DNA of 64,000 bases from Arsenophonus sp046530765 (GTDB lineage Bacteria; Pseudomonadota; Gammaproteobacteria; Enterobacterales; Enterobacteriaceae). Shown one piece after another: positions 1 to 13,200 of the stretch. The stretch spans positions 30,057 through 94,056 of the forward strand of contig JBHEQS010000007.1 in NCBI GenBank assembly GCA_046530765.1, given 5' to 3'. The position numbers and the translations under genes are program-made. Position 1 is the stretch's first letter, and each line of letters starts with the position of its first letter. The notes beneath the pieces are model-generated. The model did no database searches. It saw only the letters and a list, made by a program, of their open reading frames with translations, and was not told where the DNA came from.

Positions 1-120
1 GCTGGAGCTAATTCTATTTTTTACGGCTGCAAGCTATTGACAGCAGATAATCCTAAAGAACATAAAGATAAGCAACTTTTCCGTAAGTTAAACATTAAAC
101 TACAACAAACTAAAACTTAA
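1..120 (+). CDS. bioB: Biotin synthase BioB, 3' end only
   Basis: The window opens inside this gene; 39 codons and the TAA at 118-120 are visible. They begin AGANSIFYGCKLLT and continue to KDKQLFRKLN, matching the C-terminal barrel region of E. coli BioB, the radical-SAM enzyme that inserts sulfur into dethiobiotin. The catalytic Cys motifs lie upstream, outside the window. The protein stops at ...LQQTKT, about 30 residues before the end of E. coli BioB, so the poorly conserved acidic tail has been trimmed. It is followed on the same strand by bioC and bioD, as in the enterobacterial bioBFCD operon, but bioF is absent from the gap. The identification is firm despite the short fragment. Confidence 0.93.
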   Translation, partial: AGANSIFYGCKLLTADNPKEHKDKQLFRKLNIKLQQTKT

Positions 121-1075
121 GTATGTAATCAGAATTAAATAGATATATAATAAAAGAATTAAAAATTCATATAAATAGATAATAGTTTTATGATATAGAG
201 ATAAATTGGTTAATAATGTTTATTAACAAATTATTTTATATGCAAAACAGCAAGAGTTGTAACACATTTTACAAAAATTTTGTAAACTCAATTAAGATAA
301 TATTAAATATATACATCTATTTTTATAATATTATTTATTATAGTTTATATAAAACATAATTATATAATAGTTTTCTAATTGCTTGTATTTTATTTTACTT
401 TAATTATTTTATTTTAAACTATAAAATAAATTAAAATTTGATTGTGTTATTAACAAATAAAGTTAATAATTTGTGTTAACAATAACTATATTATAATATT
501 TTTGCATAAAATTATTTTATGCGTTTTCACTCGTCTATTATAAATAAATAATATAAATAAATGATATTTAGAAAAAATAGATACCTGTTAATTTTTTTAC
601 ACTAATTATAATTATGTTAATTATCAATATAATTATAATTATTATATAATTCTAATAGAATATGCAATATGGCCAGTGAGCTCATATGTAATTATTATCT
701 ACATAATGTAATTACTGATATATTATAAGTAATGTATAATAAAATATTCAATTAGTTGAATGATAATGTTTTCTGTTAAAATTACTTATTTCTATTATTA
801 TAGTGACGCAATTATTTAATTTATAGCATTTTAATGCAGTTGATATTGCATATAATATTAATTAATATTATATGCAATATCGTATATGCAAATTAACTGA
901 AATCAAATTTCAAATAATATATTAATTATATGTAAATTAATATTTTGTTTCAAACTAATTAGAGAATAAATAGTTTGAAAGATAGTGCAATATTAAGAAT
1001 TACGTTGATAGATTATAATTAATTAACATATGATTGTAGAATCAATAAAAACCTTAAACTAATTATTTAATAATT
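121..1075. other. Spacer where bioF would lie; gene eroded or deleted
   Basis: This is 955 bases of AT-rich sequence between bioB and bioC. In E. coli the position is filled by bioF (about 1.15 kb, 8-amino-7-oxononanoate synthase). I could not recognise any BioF peptide in the sequence, so the gene has been deleted or eroded beyond recognition. The clearest structure is the 40-bp palindrome at 842-881. Confidence 0.75.
842..881. repeat. Perfect 40-bp palindrome in the bio operon gap
   Basis: The left arm starts gatattgcatataatattaa at 842 and its exact reverse complement ends at 881, with the centre between 861 and 862. Every base pairs, and the symmetry breaks at 841/882. As RNA or single-stranded DNA it could form a long AT hairpin. 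It may be an old terminator or attenuator, or a replication-derived palindrome. Confidence 0.9.
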
Positions 1076-1829
1076 ATGCAGATGGATAAGCAAGCTATTG
1101 CTCATGCTTTTGGTCGGGCAGCTAAAAATTATGATAATATGGCGTTATTTCAACAAAAGAGCGGTCAATATTTATTTGATTCTCTGCGTTTTATTCCAGG
1201 CAACATAATTCTAGATGCTGGATGTGGCACTGGATACTTTAGTAAACAGTGGAGCTCTGCAGGAAAACAAGTTATTGCGCTTGATTTATCATCATCAATG
1301 TTGGCGATTGCAGAAAAAAAACAAACAGCCAATATATATACAGGCAGACATAGAGAATTTGCCTATATCTAATGAAAGTGTTGATATATGTTTTAGTCAT
1401 CTTACTGTTCAGTGGTGCAATAATTTATATACTCCATTGAGTGAATTGTATCGAATTACTAGAAAGGGTGGAGTAGTTGCTTTTTCTACTTTAATCGATG
1501 GATCATTAGAGGAATTACATCGATGTTGGCAAAAAGTTGATAATAACCGTCACATTAATTCCTTTATGACTTTTGAACAGATTAAGAATACTTGTAGTGT
1601 CTGGACGCATAGCTTAAAACAACACCGATCACATTTAATTTATCCTTCATTAATTTGTTTATTACAATCTCTAAAAGGCGTTGGAGCAACTTATTTGATA
1701 GATGGACGACAACGCAAAGGTCTAATGACAAAAAATTATTTATCTAAACTAGTTGATAATTATCCTCATATTAATGAGAAATTTTCATTAACTTATAATC
1801 TTATTTATGGAATGCTATATCGTGAATAA
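1076..1829 (+). CDS. bioC: Malonyl-ACP O-methyltransferase BioC, frameshifted in an A8 run
   Basis: BioC methylates malonyl-ACP with S-adenosylmethionine to start pimelate synthesis for biotin. The first frame (1076-1321) gives KQAIAHAFGRAAKNYD and the SAM-binding motif LDAGCGTGYF (residues 46-55). After the A8 run at 1314-1321 the homology continues in the next frame: QADIENLP, HLTVQWCNNL, GGVVAFSTL, SLKGVGATYL and the terminal GMLYRE, all as in E. coli BioC. Left uncorrected, the first frame ends at 1372. One extra A restores a protein of about 251 residues, the normal length. Both halves are well conserved, so the gene may still work through transcriptional slippage, as reported for poly(A) runs in Buchnera and Blochmannia. 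A fresh pseudogene or an assembly error is the alternative. The stop overlaps bioD by 8 bases. Confidence 0.85.
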
Positions 1830-2499
1830 ATGTTTTTTTTTAACTGGAACTGATACAAATATTGGTAAAACTATTGTTAGTTGCGCACTACTACAGGCAG
1901 GATCAGATCATGGTTATAAAACGGCAGGATATAAACCAGTTTCTTCAGGAAGTGATGAATTAATGATTAGTTTAAAAAAATCAGATGCTTGCTTATTAAA
2001 GAATAATAGTAACGTAAAATTAAATTACGATGATATTAATCCTATTTCTTTTACTCAAGTAACTTCACCTAATATTGCAAGTAGGTTAACAGGAAAACTT
2101 ATAGATTGGCAGATAATAAGTTCAGGATTAAATAAGTTAAAACAATTATCTGAGTTTCTTGTTGTAGAAGGTATAGGAGGATGGTACACACCGTTTTCTG
2201 ATGAAAAAACTTTAGCTGATTGGGTTATACAAGAACAATTGCCAGTGATATTAACTGTTGGTATTAAATTAGGCTGCATTAACCATGCAATATTAACAGC
2301 CAAAGCAATTGATCAAAGCGGTTTATTATTTGCAGGGTGGGTGGCTAATGATATCGTTTTACCTGATCGATATCACCAGAGCTATTTATTAACATTAAAA
2401 CAACGGATATCATCTCCATGTTTAGGGGTTATTCCACATTTGCCTGATTGGCAATCTAATTCGGTTGGTAAATTTATTAATTTATATAAAATATTATAA
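1822..2499 (+). CDS. bioD: ATP-dependent dethiobiotin synthetase BioD
   Basis: BioD closes the ureido ring of dethiobiotin from 7,8-diaminononanoate, CO2 and ATP, the step before BioB. The P-loop GTDTNIGKT lies near the N-terminus, followed by TAGYKPVSSGS, VEGIGGWYTP, QLPVILTVG and KLGCINHAILTA, as in E. coli BioD. I chose the GTG at 1822 over the ATG at 1807. It aligns with the E. coli start (MSKRYFVTGTDT), gives 225 residues as in E. coli, and overlaps the bioC stop by 8 bases, a layout typical of translational coupling. If BioC is lost, BioD and BioB could still serve a pathway shared with another partner that supplies the intermediate. Confidence 0.94.
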   Translation: MNKCFFLTGTDTNIGKTIVSCALLQAGSDHGYKTAGYKPVSSGSDELMISLKKSDACLLKNNSNVKLNYDDINPISFTQVTSPNIASRLTGKLIDWQIISSGLNKLKQLSEFLVVEGIGGWYTPFSDEKTLADWVIQEQLPVILTVGIKLGCINHAILTAKAIDQSGLLFAGWVANDIVLPDRYHQSYLLTLKQRISSPCLGVIPHLPDWQSNSVGKFINLYKIL

Positions 2500-5400
2500 T
2501 AAAAAATATTTTATACTAAGATATTATTTATCTTAATATATTTACTTCTACTTAAATTAGAAAAATTATAACGAACAATCTGTTATTTTTTATTTTTTTA
2601 TAAGTTTTATTCAGCATTCAAGAAAAGATTTTGAAATTATTAATTTAAAAAATTATCGGTAAATATAATAACATTACTACATAGTCACATCATAAAAGCT
2701 AATATGATTTTATAAAAGAAAATATTTAATTTTAGGATAACTCATTCAATATGCTATTTTATAAGTTATACTACTTTGTTATACTTTTATAACAATGCTC
2801 AAGCGTAGAATATAGAATATTTGATGTATTATTATAATGAACAACAACTATATAAGTTATTGTAAGATTACGAGTTTGTCTCATAAATTATAGAAATATA
2901 TCAGATTATTGATTATGTCTATTGTCAGTCTACTAGATTATAAGATCTTAGTATACTTTAATTTAGTTAAGAAAAATTACTTACAATACAATCATAAAGT
3001 ATACTTCATTACTTTAATCTTGCGGATTGGATACTCGATCGCATAAATATCTTGACATTTATTTATATCAGCAAATAACAAAAATTATATAAAATATTAA
3101 GTTGTAGTTGAACAAGTTAATAATCTAATCCATTTTATCTTAAATATATAGAGCTAGAAGACAGAATTGAATAATTATTTGTTTAAGAAATCTATAGATT
3201 TTTTTGTAATGCTTAATGTTTATCCTATTGTATAATAATTTTTATTCTTTAGCATATTAGTTCTATGTATTTTTTGATATAATACATATGCTTAATATAA
3301 CATTATCCATTGGGTATTGAGTGATGACAGTATCATAAAGTATGTTGAATCAACAGTTATTATAAGCTAATGTAGAACTTTATATAAGTGTATTCTAATT
3401 CTTATAATCGAGCATTTTAAAAAAAATAGTTTTTCATTATGATTATTAATTTTATATTAACAAATTAAACATATTATTGATTGATTTAGTTTGTTTTATC
3501 TGATGTTAGAGAAAGTTCTCGTTAATATAAAAATTTACTGATTACAATAAAATTAAACTTTATGAACAAAATTTTCTATATTACAGAAACCATTAAAGTT
3601 ATTAGAATATATAATAATATTATTTGTATAAATTTTATTTTATAATGAATAAACATATTTTCTAAATATTAAAACTAATACCAATATATTTGTTCTAAAT
3701 TATGATAAAAAATTTGAAATATGAGATTACTATATTTTTTTTGCTAAAATAGAATTTACTGCAGAAAATTATTTTTTGTATTGTATTAAGTACATTTTTT
3801 ACATACAAATGTTTATAATTAAGAATTTATGTAAAACTTTATAATAGCATATATAGTTATCTAGTTTTAATAAATTCAATTCTAAGATAAAATTCTTAAA
3901 AATAAAAAAAATCTTTATTGAATAATCTTAAAGAAATGTAATTTATATAAATTAAAAAGAATTCTAGTAATTATAACATTTATTTAAAAAAAAATTCAAC
4001 GCTAATAGATAATATATGGAATATTTTTCATAAAATTACTATACAACTACTGATGTTCGAAATTAAATTTGAATATATATTATATAATATGTAAGCGTTT
4101 TAACTATTTCTAATCTTTGCTAGAACAAATGTCGATATTACTCATTATTTCTCTCTTGCTAATTATTATAAAAACGATTTTATATTAATAAATAATAAGT
4201 CAATAACTACAAATGTTTTGCATGTCGTATATGCATTTTGTTTTATTCATTATAAATTCTATAATTTCTAACTTTTTTGTAACATTTAAAAATCAATTTT
4301 GTATAAATGTAATATATTATAGCTGAAATGTTCGTTTGGTTCCTATTAGGCTATATATTTCTCTTTCGAAGTTATTAAAATTATTTAATAATTAAAGACT
4401 GTACATAAGTTTGCATGTTTTGCATTAAATTATCTTTTAAATTTTTAACTTTTACATGAATAATCACATCTCCTCTATTTTTATTTTTTTTACACCAATA
4501 TGAATATATCTACTATATCGATACTTGACGTTACTCTTCTAAAAACTATACATTAATAGAACTTTATTATACTACAAGTGATTTTATATAATTAATCAGA
4601 ATATTCTTATCTATATTTATCTTATTTTCTGTTATCATTTTTTAAATAAAAGAAAACGAGTTATACTAAGTTTACTATTTTTTTGCAATAAGTCTTACTG
4701 TATTTATAATATTATTGATTAACGATGTTTATAGTTATTTGGATTTTTAATTATGTAGCTATGAATATGTCTTATACGTATTAACATTTTTAGATGTAGA
4801 CTTTATTATTAATTTTACTTTATTAAAAATCTAGATGTTATTATATCTGAAGACCATACTCAAAACAGTTACTGGTTACTAATATTTAGTTATATTATAT
4901 GTTACAATAAAAACTACTTTTTTATAATTGCACAATGGTTTATTTATTAATAATAAATTAAAAATTTTAGCCGAATATATTAAATTATATACCATCTATA
5001 TAAATATGTTAATATATCATTTTTAGATTAATTATATCAATACATATTATATTAATTTATTTACATAAAATATAATTAAGTTTAAAAAATATTCTATATA
5101 AGTAAATTATTAAAACAATAAATTCATATAAGTAATTATTTTAAATTAAAAAAAATTTTATATATGTTTTTACTAGAACTATTTTATCTTTTTAATAAAA
5201 ATATATATTAATATATATTTTTATTAAATATTTTTATAATATATTATAAATTTTAACTTATTAATAATTAATATTTTAATAAAGAAATTAATTAAAGCAT
5301 TTAATTAATTATGTATTATATCTCTAATATTGTTTTGTATTATTAAATTAAAAAAACTTTTATTGTTATTAATATTATTAATAAACATTTTTTCTTAAAA

Positions 5401-5835
5401 ACTAAGTAAAATTTTTTGTTTCTTATTGTGATTATTATTGAATAAAATAGTATATTTCAGTTTATATAACTTTATAAATACATATATATTGATTAACATA
5501 TTTAATATATTCAATTTTACTAATTAAATTCCATTTTAAAGCTACGATTTTATTATTTTATTTTAATATAGAAATAAATAATTTATGAAATTCTAATTGT
5601 TATTTAAATATTATCTTTAATTAAAGTAATATATAATTATTGATCATAGTGTAATTTATGGTATAATAAAATTTGCAACATATTTATATTAATAAATAAT
5701 TTCATCTATAATATTTTAAAAATTAGAGAAAAAGTAATTTATATTACTTCAGATGAAGTACATTACATTAAATTCTTTTATAAAGAATTATTTACAAAAA
5801 AAATAAAACAATTGTATCTTTTGATCTTTTATTAA

Positions 5836-5875
5836 ATAAATTATAAATTTATTATATACTAAATTTATAATTTAT
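5836..5875. repeat. Inverted repeat, 16-bp perfect stem
   Basis: The arm ataaattataaattta at 5836-5851 is exactly complementary to 5860-5875, leaving an 8-base loop. No gene is near. It belongs to the set of AT hairpins scattered in the spacers. Confidence 0.75.
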
Positions 5876-7007
5876 CATAAAGCTTACTATATAATTTGAT
5901 ATAACATATAAATGAATTAATGTAATGCTTTTAAAAAAAACTAAAAATATAATATAAATTACCATAGAAAATAATAAATTACTTTAATAGCATCTGTTAG
6001 TATAGCTTAACAGTTTTATCTTAACTATCGTAATTTTAGATTATTTTTACTATATTTAAATATTTACATACAAATATCTTAATTAGTTATTAATTGATAT
6101 CCTAATATTAATATAATAAATTAATACTATGTATCAATTCTTTTAATAAGTATTTTTTTTATAAAAAATGTTTATTACTTTCAGATTAGCCTGCAGCAAG
6201 TGATCTATTGGTAATATAAAGTACTTTTCTGTAAATAATGCAATATTCTATCATGCTAAGTACTATTGAAGTACAAATTAAAAAAATCTGTTAATACAAT
6301 TGTTAACTTTATTAAGTTAACCAACTACCTTATAATAAGTAATCAAATTAATATTTTTTTTCCTATGTAAGATTTATCTTTATTATTTACAATAGAATGT
6401 ATATTCTATATAATATAAAATTAAGTTATGCTTAAATGAAGTTACTTATTTAATAAAAATTATTATATAAAGTAAATGTCGTCGTATAAAACAAATTATA
6501 TCAAATATAAATCATAAAACTTTATTTAATAATTTATATAAAAGTTGATGATATTTATAACTTACAAGTTAAATTTTGTATGGGTGAAATAAAAATAATA
6601 AGAAACAACAAATATTTCATTCTAGCGATAATTGTCAAAACTTTCAAAAAAAAGTTATACATTAAAATTTTAAGAATTAAATATATAAATATATCTTTAT
6701 GTATAAATTTAGAAAAAAAATACCTAACTTTATTTGACGCATTTAATAAATACTTATTTTCTGTAATGTAATTAACCTTGATTAAAAAGTTATCAAACAT
6801 TTAGTTGACATAATAAATTAATAAGTTTTTCAATAAATTTCTATATAATTTATTTAATAATTTTCTCTAATAAGATATATCATTGCATCTCATTTCTATT
6901 TTATCACTCTTAAATTTTAAATAATTGATATATACGTTTTTAACAAAATAATAATGGCATTAATTTTTCATTAATATATCTTCAGCTATTATTTTTTTCT
7001 TTTAGTT

Positions 7008-7035
7008 AGATCTTAATAATAAGTTATTAAGATCT
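7008..7035. repeat. Inverted repeat, 12-bp stem with 4-base loop
   Basis: agatcttaataa at 7008-7019 pairs with 7024-7035 around the loop taag. It is an isolated hairpin in the desert. Confidence 0.7.
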
Positions 7036-9486
7036 TTATTGAAATTAATAATATATATTATTTGAATATAATTCTTGTGTTTTTTATTTTAAATTATTTC
7101 TAAAAATATTTAGACTGGTTAAAAAATATATAAGTCAATATTAATTAAATTTGACTTATAGATAATTATTATCATATCAGTTTTAATATACATCTAATTA
7201 GAAGATATTAATTTTATCGTGCATAGATAAGTTTATGATTATTAATTTTGAAATAAAATATATTACAATAAAAGTTAATTAAATAGATTACTAATGATTG
7301 ATTGATTTAAATGGTCATGTTTGCTTGCCAAAATAAAATCAATTATAATATAGAATTAAATTTCATAATTGTAATAATTATTTATTATTCTAACAATACT
7401 CAACTAGTTAATAGTTTAGTAAAATTACTACAGCACTGCATTAATAAGCACAATTAAGTATTACAACTCGTTAAGTTTATTGAAACTATTATAAATATAT
7501 ATATTAATCTTATTTAATTGTGTAACAATCTAAATTTTTATATTATTCGTTATTCATTATTATATAATAAATTAGATATACTTAATTTTGATTACACAGT
7601 ATAAATATAGAATATAAGATTAATTTCATAAATAAATTTATTTTTTTTATTTTAATTTGCATTCATTAATGTTATATTCAATTAATAATAATAGATTTAT
7701 AATGTAAAAAATTTAACTTGATATCATTGTCATTTATAATAATGAATTATAGATATTTTGATGTTTACAAAAATATAATATCAATAAAGTCATAAAATTT
7801 TATTAAAGACTAGTAATAAAGTTTTTTGTAAAAAATTAATAAAATAGATTGATATTTGTATATTTTTTTTTGAAATTTGATTTCATAAATATTGTGTGCA
7901 GAAAATAATAATAACGTTGCTTATTTATTTAACCAATAGGCAGCTGCAATTACAAGTATACTGATATTTTAAAAAATAAAGATTATTACATAGATAATTA
8001 TATAAGATTATAAAATTATAAGATTATCTTATTAAATTATATACAACACAAGACTTTTCTTAATTTTCAACAATTCTAAAATAGAATATCGTTAATAAAA
8101 AATATTTTTTTTATTTACAATATGAATAAAGATTGCACAATTAACTATTATTTAAATAAAAATAAAATATTTAATGATAGTTAGATATATAGTTCATTAG
8201 TATAATTTTTGAATCTTACAGATTAATTTATGCAATTGGATTATAGCAATTAATTACAAAATTATTTATTGATACTACAAAAAATATCGATAAATAAATT
8301 AACACATAAAGTCTTAGAGTTAAGATACAAAAGACATAGAAATGTTTTTAAATAGTTATCTTATATATTTTGTAATGAAGCTAAATAATTTCCTTATCAC
8401 TAAGTTTACAAAAAATAAATAACATACAATATAAAAATATTTTTTTTATAGAAAATACTTGAGAATCTATAAAATTATTCTTTTTTAAGTAAATATAAAT
8501 TTTATAATAATTTGTATTATAGTCAAAATAATAATATAAGTAAATCTATCTTAAATTTTATATCATTAAACTTTACGATAAAAGCATGTTGGATATTCAG
8601 ATAACAAAATAAAATATAGTAGTTTTTTATTGCTTAAAGTTGGTTTACTAAAAAATATACTAATAATTTTTATTTTTAATATTATTTATATTAGGAACAT
8701 ATTATTTATATTTATCATAACATTTTAATATACTATAAAAATTAAGATATATAAAATTTTTAATAGACACAAAGAATATACTGATACATATTTCACATTA
8801 AGTACGTTTTGATCTTAAATAAATTATATTAATTTTTATAGTTAATAATTATTAATATCTATTGTGACTGAAAGATTAGCATATGTGTTATAATTAGTAT
8901 ATTTAGTAAAATTTCTATACTTAAATCTAATTTTCTGTTAAGAATGATAAATTTGCGTTTACTAAATAGATAACTTTTTTTAAAATCAATGATTAATAAA
9001 AAAGATGAGTCATAAACTAGATATAGTAACATTTAATATATAAAAGTTTAGTGGCATCTATTTAAAATAGATATAGTTTTTATTACAGAATGTAACATTC
9101 AGCTTTTTATATAAATAAATAAACTTTTAATTATAATAGTTTTTATTTTAGAACTATGTTCGCATTGTTTAATGGTTTATTATTATATCTGCATTATTAA
9201 ATACTTTTAATAATATTTTTGTTTTAATATTTTAAAAATTCTAATTTCTATAATTTTTTCATTTATTTTGTTAATTTAAAAAATAATATTAACTATCTAT
9301 GTTAAATTACTGTTTTTGTCGTAAGTTCAACAAATAAAATAATTAAAATAACGATAATTAAGATTTATTTATTGCATAACTTTAATTTTTTTGTTTAAAA
9401 CAGAATATAAAATTAATAAATTTCTTTTTTTGTATCTTTTTGTGATATTTAATAGATGATTAGTATTATAATACAAAAATTTCTCG

Positions 9487-9531
9487 GTATTGAGTATTGA
9501 GTATTGAGTATTGAGTATTGAGTATTGAGTA
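9487..9531. repeat. Heptamer microsatellite (GTATTGA)6
   Basis: Six exact copies of gtattga run from 9487 to 9528, followed by a partial copy gta. This is the most GC-containing of the tandem repeats in the window, and all of the clear ones share a 7-bp unit. Likely replication-slippage expansion in unconstrained DNA. Confidence 0.95.
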
Positions 9532-10188
9532 AATATATTTTATTTATATAAAAGAATGTACAAAATTTTAAACTATTTATTTAACTGTTATGCTAATTTG
9601 TTGAATTTCATGTATATCCTATATTTTTGCAGTAAAAACTAACTGCACATTCATCGTTGTGGTAATTAATGACTAATAGATTACAATATAATAATCTCAA
9701 AGTATAATATAAACAAAGTTAGTGAAAAGTATATTGCCTAATAACAGAAATTTAATATAAAACTAATTTATTTAGCATATAGCATATTATAACATATAAT
9801 AAAATTATAAATATTAGTAAGTAAAATGATAGATTGACAAATTTATTTAAGTATATAGAGATTAATTATCCATATACTCTGTGCATTAGTGAAATATAAA
9901 CTAACTAATTCTGGTAAAGAAAAACCGCGCAAAAGTTACAAGATGTAAATAATATATAAAACTAAATAGCCTGAGAAAAAATTAGAGACTGTTTTCTTTC
10001 TTTTATAATAAAGAAGACTAAAGTTACATTAATGAATATTGTCAAGAATAAATTCGATAATATAACCATTATAATTCAAGATTATATATATTTTCTATTA
10101 GAAAAGCCTCTTAGTAAATGTTATTTAATTAATTTTATTATAAAATCAGAAAATTATTAATATTTAAAAAAAAGATGGTTAATAAAGG

Positions 10189-10222
10189 TTCTTTAGGATC
10201 TCATTAAATGATCCTATAAGAA
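10189..10222. repeat. GC-containing hairpin, possible terminator fossil
   Basis: taggatc pairs with gatccta around a 9-base loop, and the flanking ttctt/aagaa extends the stem with a small bulge. The G/C content of the stem is unusual for this desert, and the hairpin could be a leftover terminator of a lost gene. Confidence 0.35.
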
Positions 10223-13200
10223 GTGAAAACATATTTAAATATTATTGCTACAAATCTATAAAGTAAACCACTGTAATAACGTATATGCCAATCTAAATAT
10301 TCAGATAAGATGAGTATACAAAAATAGAATACTAAAACTAGCAACTATATTTTAATTTTGTATATATTTATTTCTAATAATATAGTATGTTACCATAAAA
10401 CAAGCTGTACAGTACTATTACTGACAATAAATATCTATTACGTTAATAATAATTAATATATTAATAAGTAAAGTAATAAAAACTGTATTTAAGAGTCTAT
10501 AAATGATCAGTTTATATATCTAATAAATCAGTAGATTGGATAAATTACAAATATAATATTGAATAAGTACCATATTTACATTATTTAAAATTTATTTAAT
10601 ATATGTATTATTTGATGCTCTTGCAGTTATTTTAAATATCTATAGAAAGAAATATAAATAATTTATATAATGTTTGTTATGAATAATTACTACTTAATAA
10701 ATTAGATCATAAATTAACAAACTAATCATTACTATGATTAGTTGAAATATTTATATTAAAAATAATAAAAATTAGAAGAGAATTAAAAAGAAATATTAGA
10801 ATGTCAGAACATTAAGTTATAACTTATAATTAAATAAATTGTTCTGAATATTTTAATTAATATAACTAAAATCTTTAATTATATCATCAATCTAGAAATA
10901 AAAGATAAAATAAATAATTTTAATAAAATTAATAAATATTTAAAATATATATAAAAGAACAATATAAAGAAAAAATTATGATTTTTAATATATTGTATGT
11001 TATTATAAGGTTTATTTAATATTGTGCTTTAAAATTATGTTAATTAAACTAAGAATTATTGATTATTAAAAATAGGTTCATTGATCAGAAAAAATTCGTT
11101 TACAATTACAATGCTTCAAAAACTGTAAAAAACATATGAAATAAAATTATAAAAAGAAATTAACATTTTTTATCAATTCACTTGAATTGTAAGAAGTAAT
11201 CATAAAAATGATAAGTCAATTAATAGATATTAGATTTCTAATCTACAACAATAAATTATTTATATATAATGATGATTATGTAAGGAATTAAACTATAAAT
11301 ATAATTAGTCCACAGTATTCTTACATACATTACATTCGTGTTTATCGTAATATCATATATTTCTAACATCATAATTAATATATTTTTGATAAATTTATAC
11401 TTTTTTCTAAAAAAAATATAAGTTTTAAGTTGTTTTATATATCTAAGCATTTATAGATAATATTTATATTTTAAATAATTATTGATATTTTTTAATAAAA
11501 ATAAATTCAACAATCATATATTACTATTTAACAATAGTATTAATATTATTGTTTATAAATCTTTTACGTACGTTATATTATAAAAGTTTTATATTATTTT
11601 TTTTAAAATTTATTAAATATTATTGAATGAATAAAATTATATTAAATCACTGATATGTTTATATACTTATCATTTTTTTAATATTAAGTATTTTGAGTAA
11701 AAATAATTAATGACTATTTTTTTTAATATGATTAAAATCAGTATTTCACTAAATTAATTAATTTATTATTTTGATTTAAATTTGTGTATATTTACATTAT
11801 TATTTATTCATGTTTATGTTTATTATAAATAAAAACATTTTATTAAATAATTCTAATTAATATAGCATATATCTTTAAATTAACTATTATCTATTTAAGG
11901 ATGTAATCTGTATAATTATTTTATAATATTATCTTTAATTTAGTTCTTATAGTTTCATACATTTACGCCGATAGTTTGATATATTAATATTATTGTTGTA
12001 AATTAGTTAAAATATTTTACTTAAGATTCAATAAAATTGTGATAATATTATTTAACTAAAATATATATCACTAATATAGTTGATATTATTTTATATTTTA
12101 AATAAAATAATTAGATATTCTTTATCCTGGCTATGTATCTTATATGATTAGAGATATCTTCTTATTATTAATTTAATAACTTAGTTTACTTTAATATATA
12201 AAAAACCAATTACATTTTTAATATTTGAAATAATATTATAAATTTATTTATAATATTATTTCTGAATAAATAGTTAAAAACATTAATCTATTTTAGATTA
12301 TTGTCACAATATAATTTTAAAAAAAATAATTTTGGTAAAATAGTAAAATTTTTATTAAAACTACTTTATAATTTTAAATAAAAAATATAATATTTAAAAT
12401 ATAGTAAATCTAATATAATTTCACGTTTAATATATTATATAAGATGTAATCTATATATTATATATAGTCTGTTTATTATAATTGTAATTATTATTATTCT
12501 GTAAGTAATAATAATTTGTTGTTCCTTTTATTAGATATTTTATAGTACGTTTATATAAAATATAAGAAGAGTATTTTATTACACTTAAATTATTTAATAA
12601 ATATAGAAAATAAATTCTATTATCATAATAAGTATAATTATCAGTTTTTTGATTAATCTAATAATTTAATATTATTGCAATAATTATCAAAAGAAGAATA
12701 TAAATAAAGAATTTTTCTTATTTATGGTTATGGATTACATAATAAAATAGATTAAATAGGAATATTTTATTTATGTTAATGAAATTCTTTTTATTAATTC
12801 AACTATTTGTTATTATTTAATACTTTATTATTTAATATTTTTACTGTAAAAAAATAAATATATTTATAAGTCGTAATAATAATCAATATAATAATAGTAC
12901 ATAAAAGAAAATATAGATAATTTATTAGTTTATTTTATCATAGTAATTTACTATAACTCTTTTTCAAAATTATAAGCGTTATAATGTCTTATTTTATAAT
13001 AAATAATATTAACAGTTATATTATTTATAGATATTATTTGTATTATTAGCAAGCTAAACTAAGAGATATTTCATGATAAAATCATATGACAAAAATAAAA
13101 GCTAGTATAATTAAAATTAAGCTTATTTTTTTTTACTAAAAAGAAATAAACAAACAAAATTAGTAAATATTATTATCTGGTATTATTAAAATCATTTTTT

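Noticed and set aside
6555..6800. Open frames of 81 (minus) and 63 (plus) residues on opposite strands of the same stretch
   Set aside because: Both are Ile/Lys/Phe-rich products of AT bias, overlap each other, have no family motif and no convincing ribosome site.
9487..9531. Tandem heptamers considered as a CRISPR array or iteron origin
   Set aside because: Units are contiguous 7-mers without spacers, no cas or rep gene is near, and similar arrays with other units occur elsewhere.
11256..11450. 64-residue minus-strand frame
   Set aside because: Compositionally random AT translation without motif or Shine-Dalgarno site.
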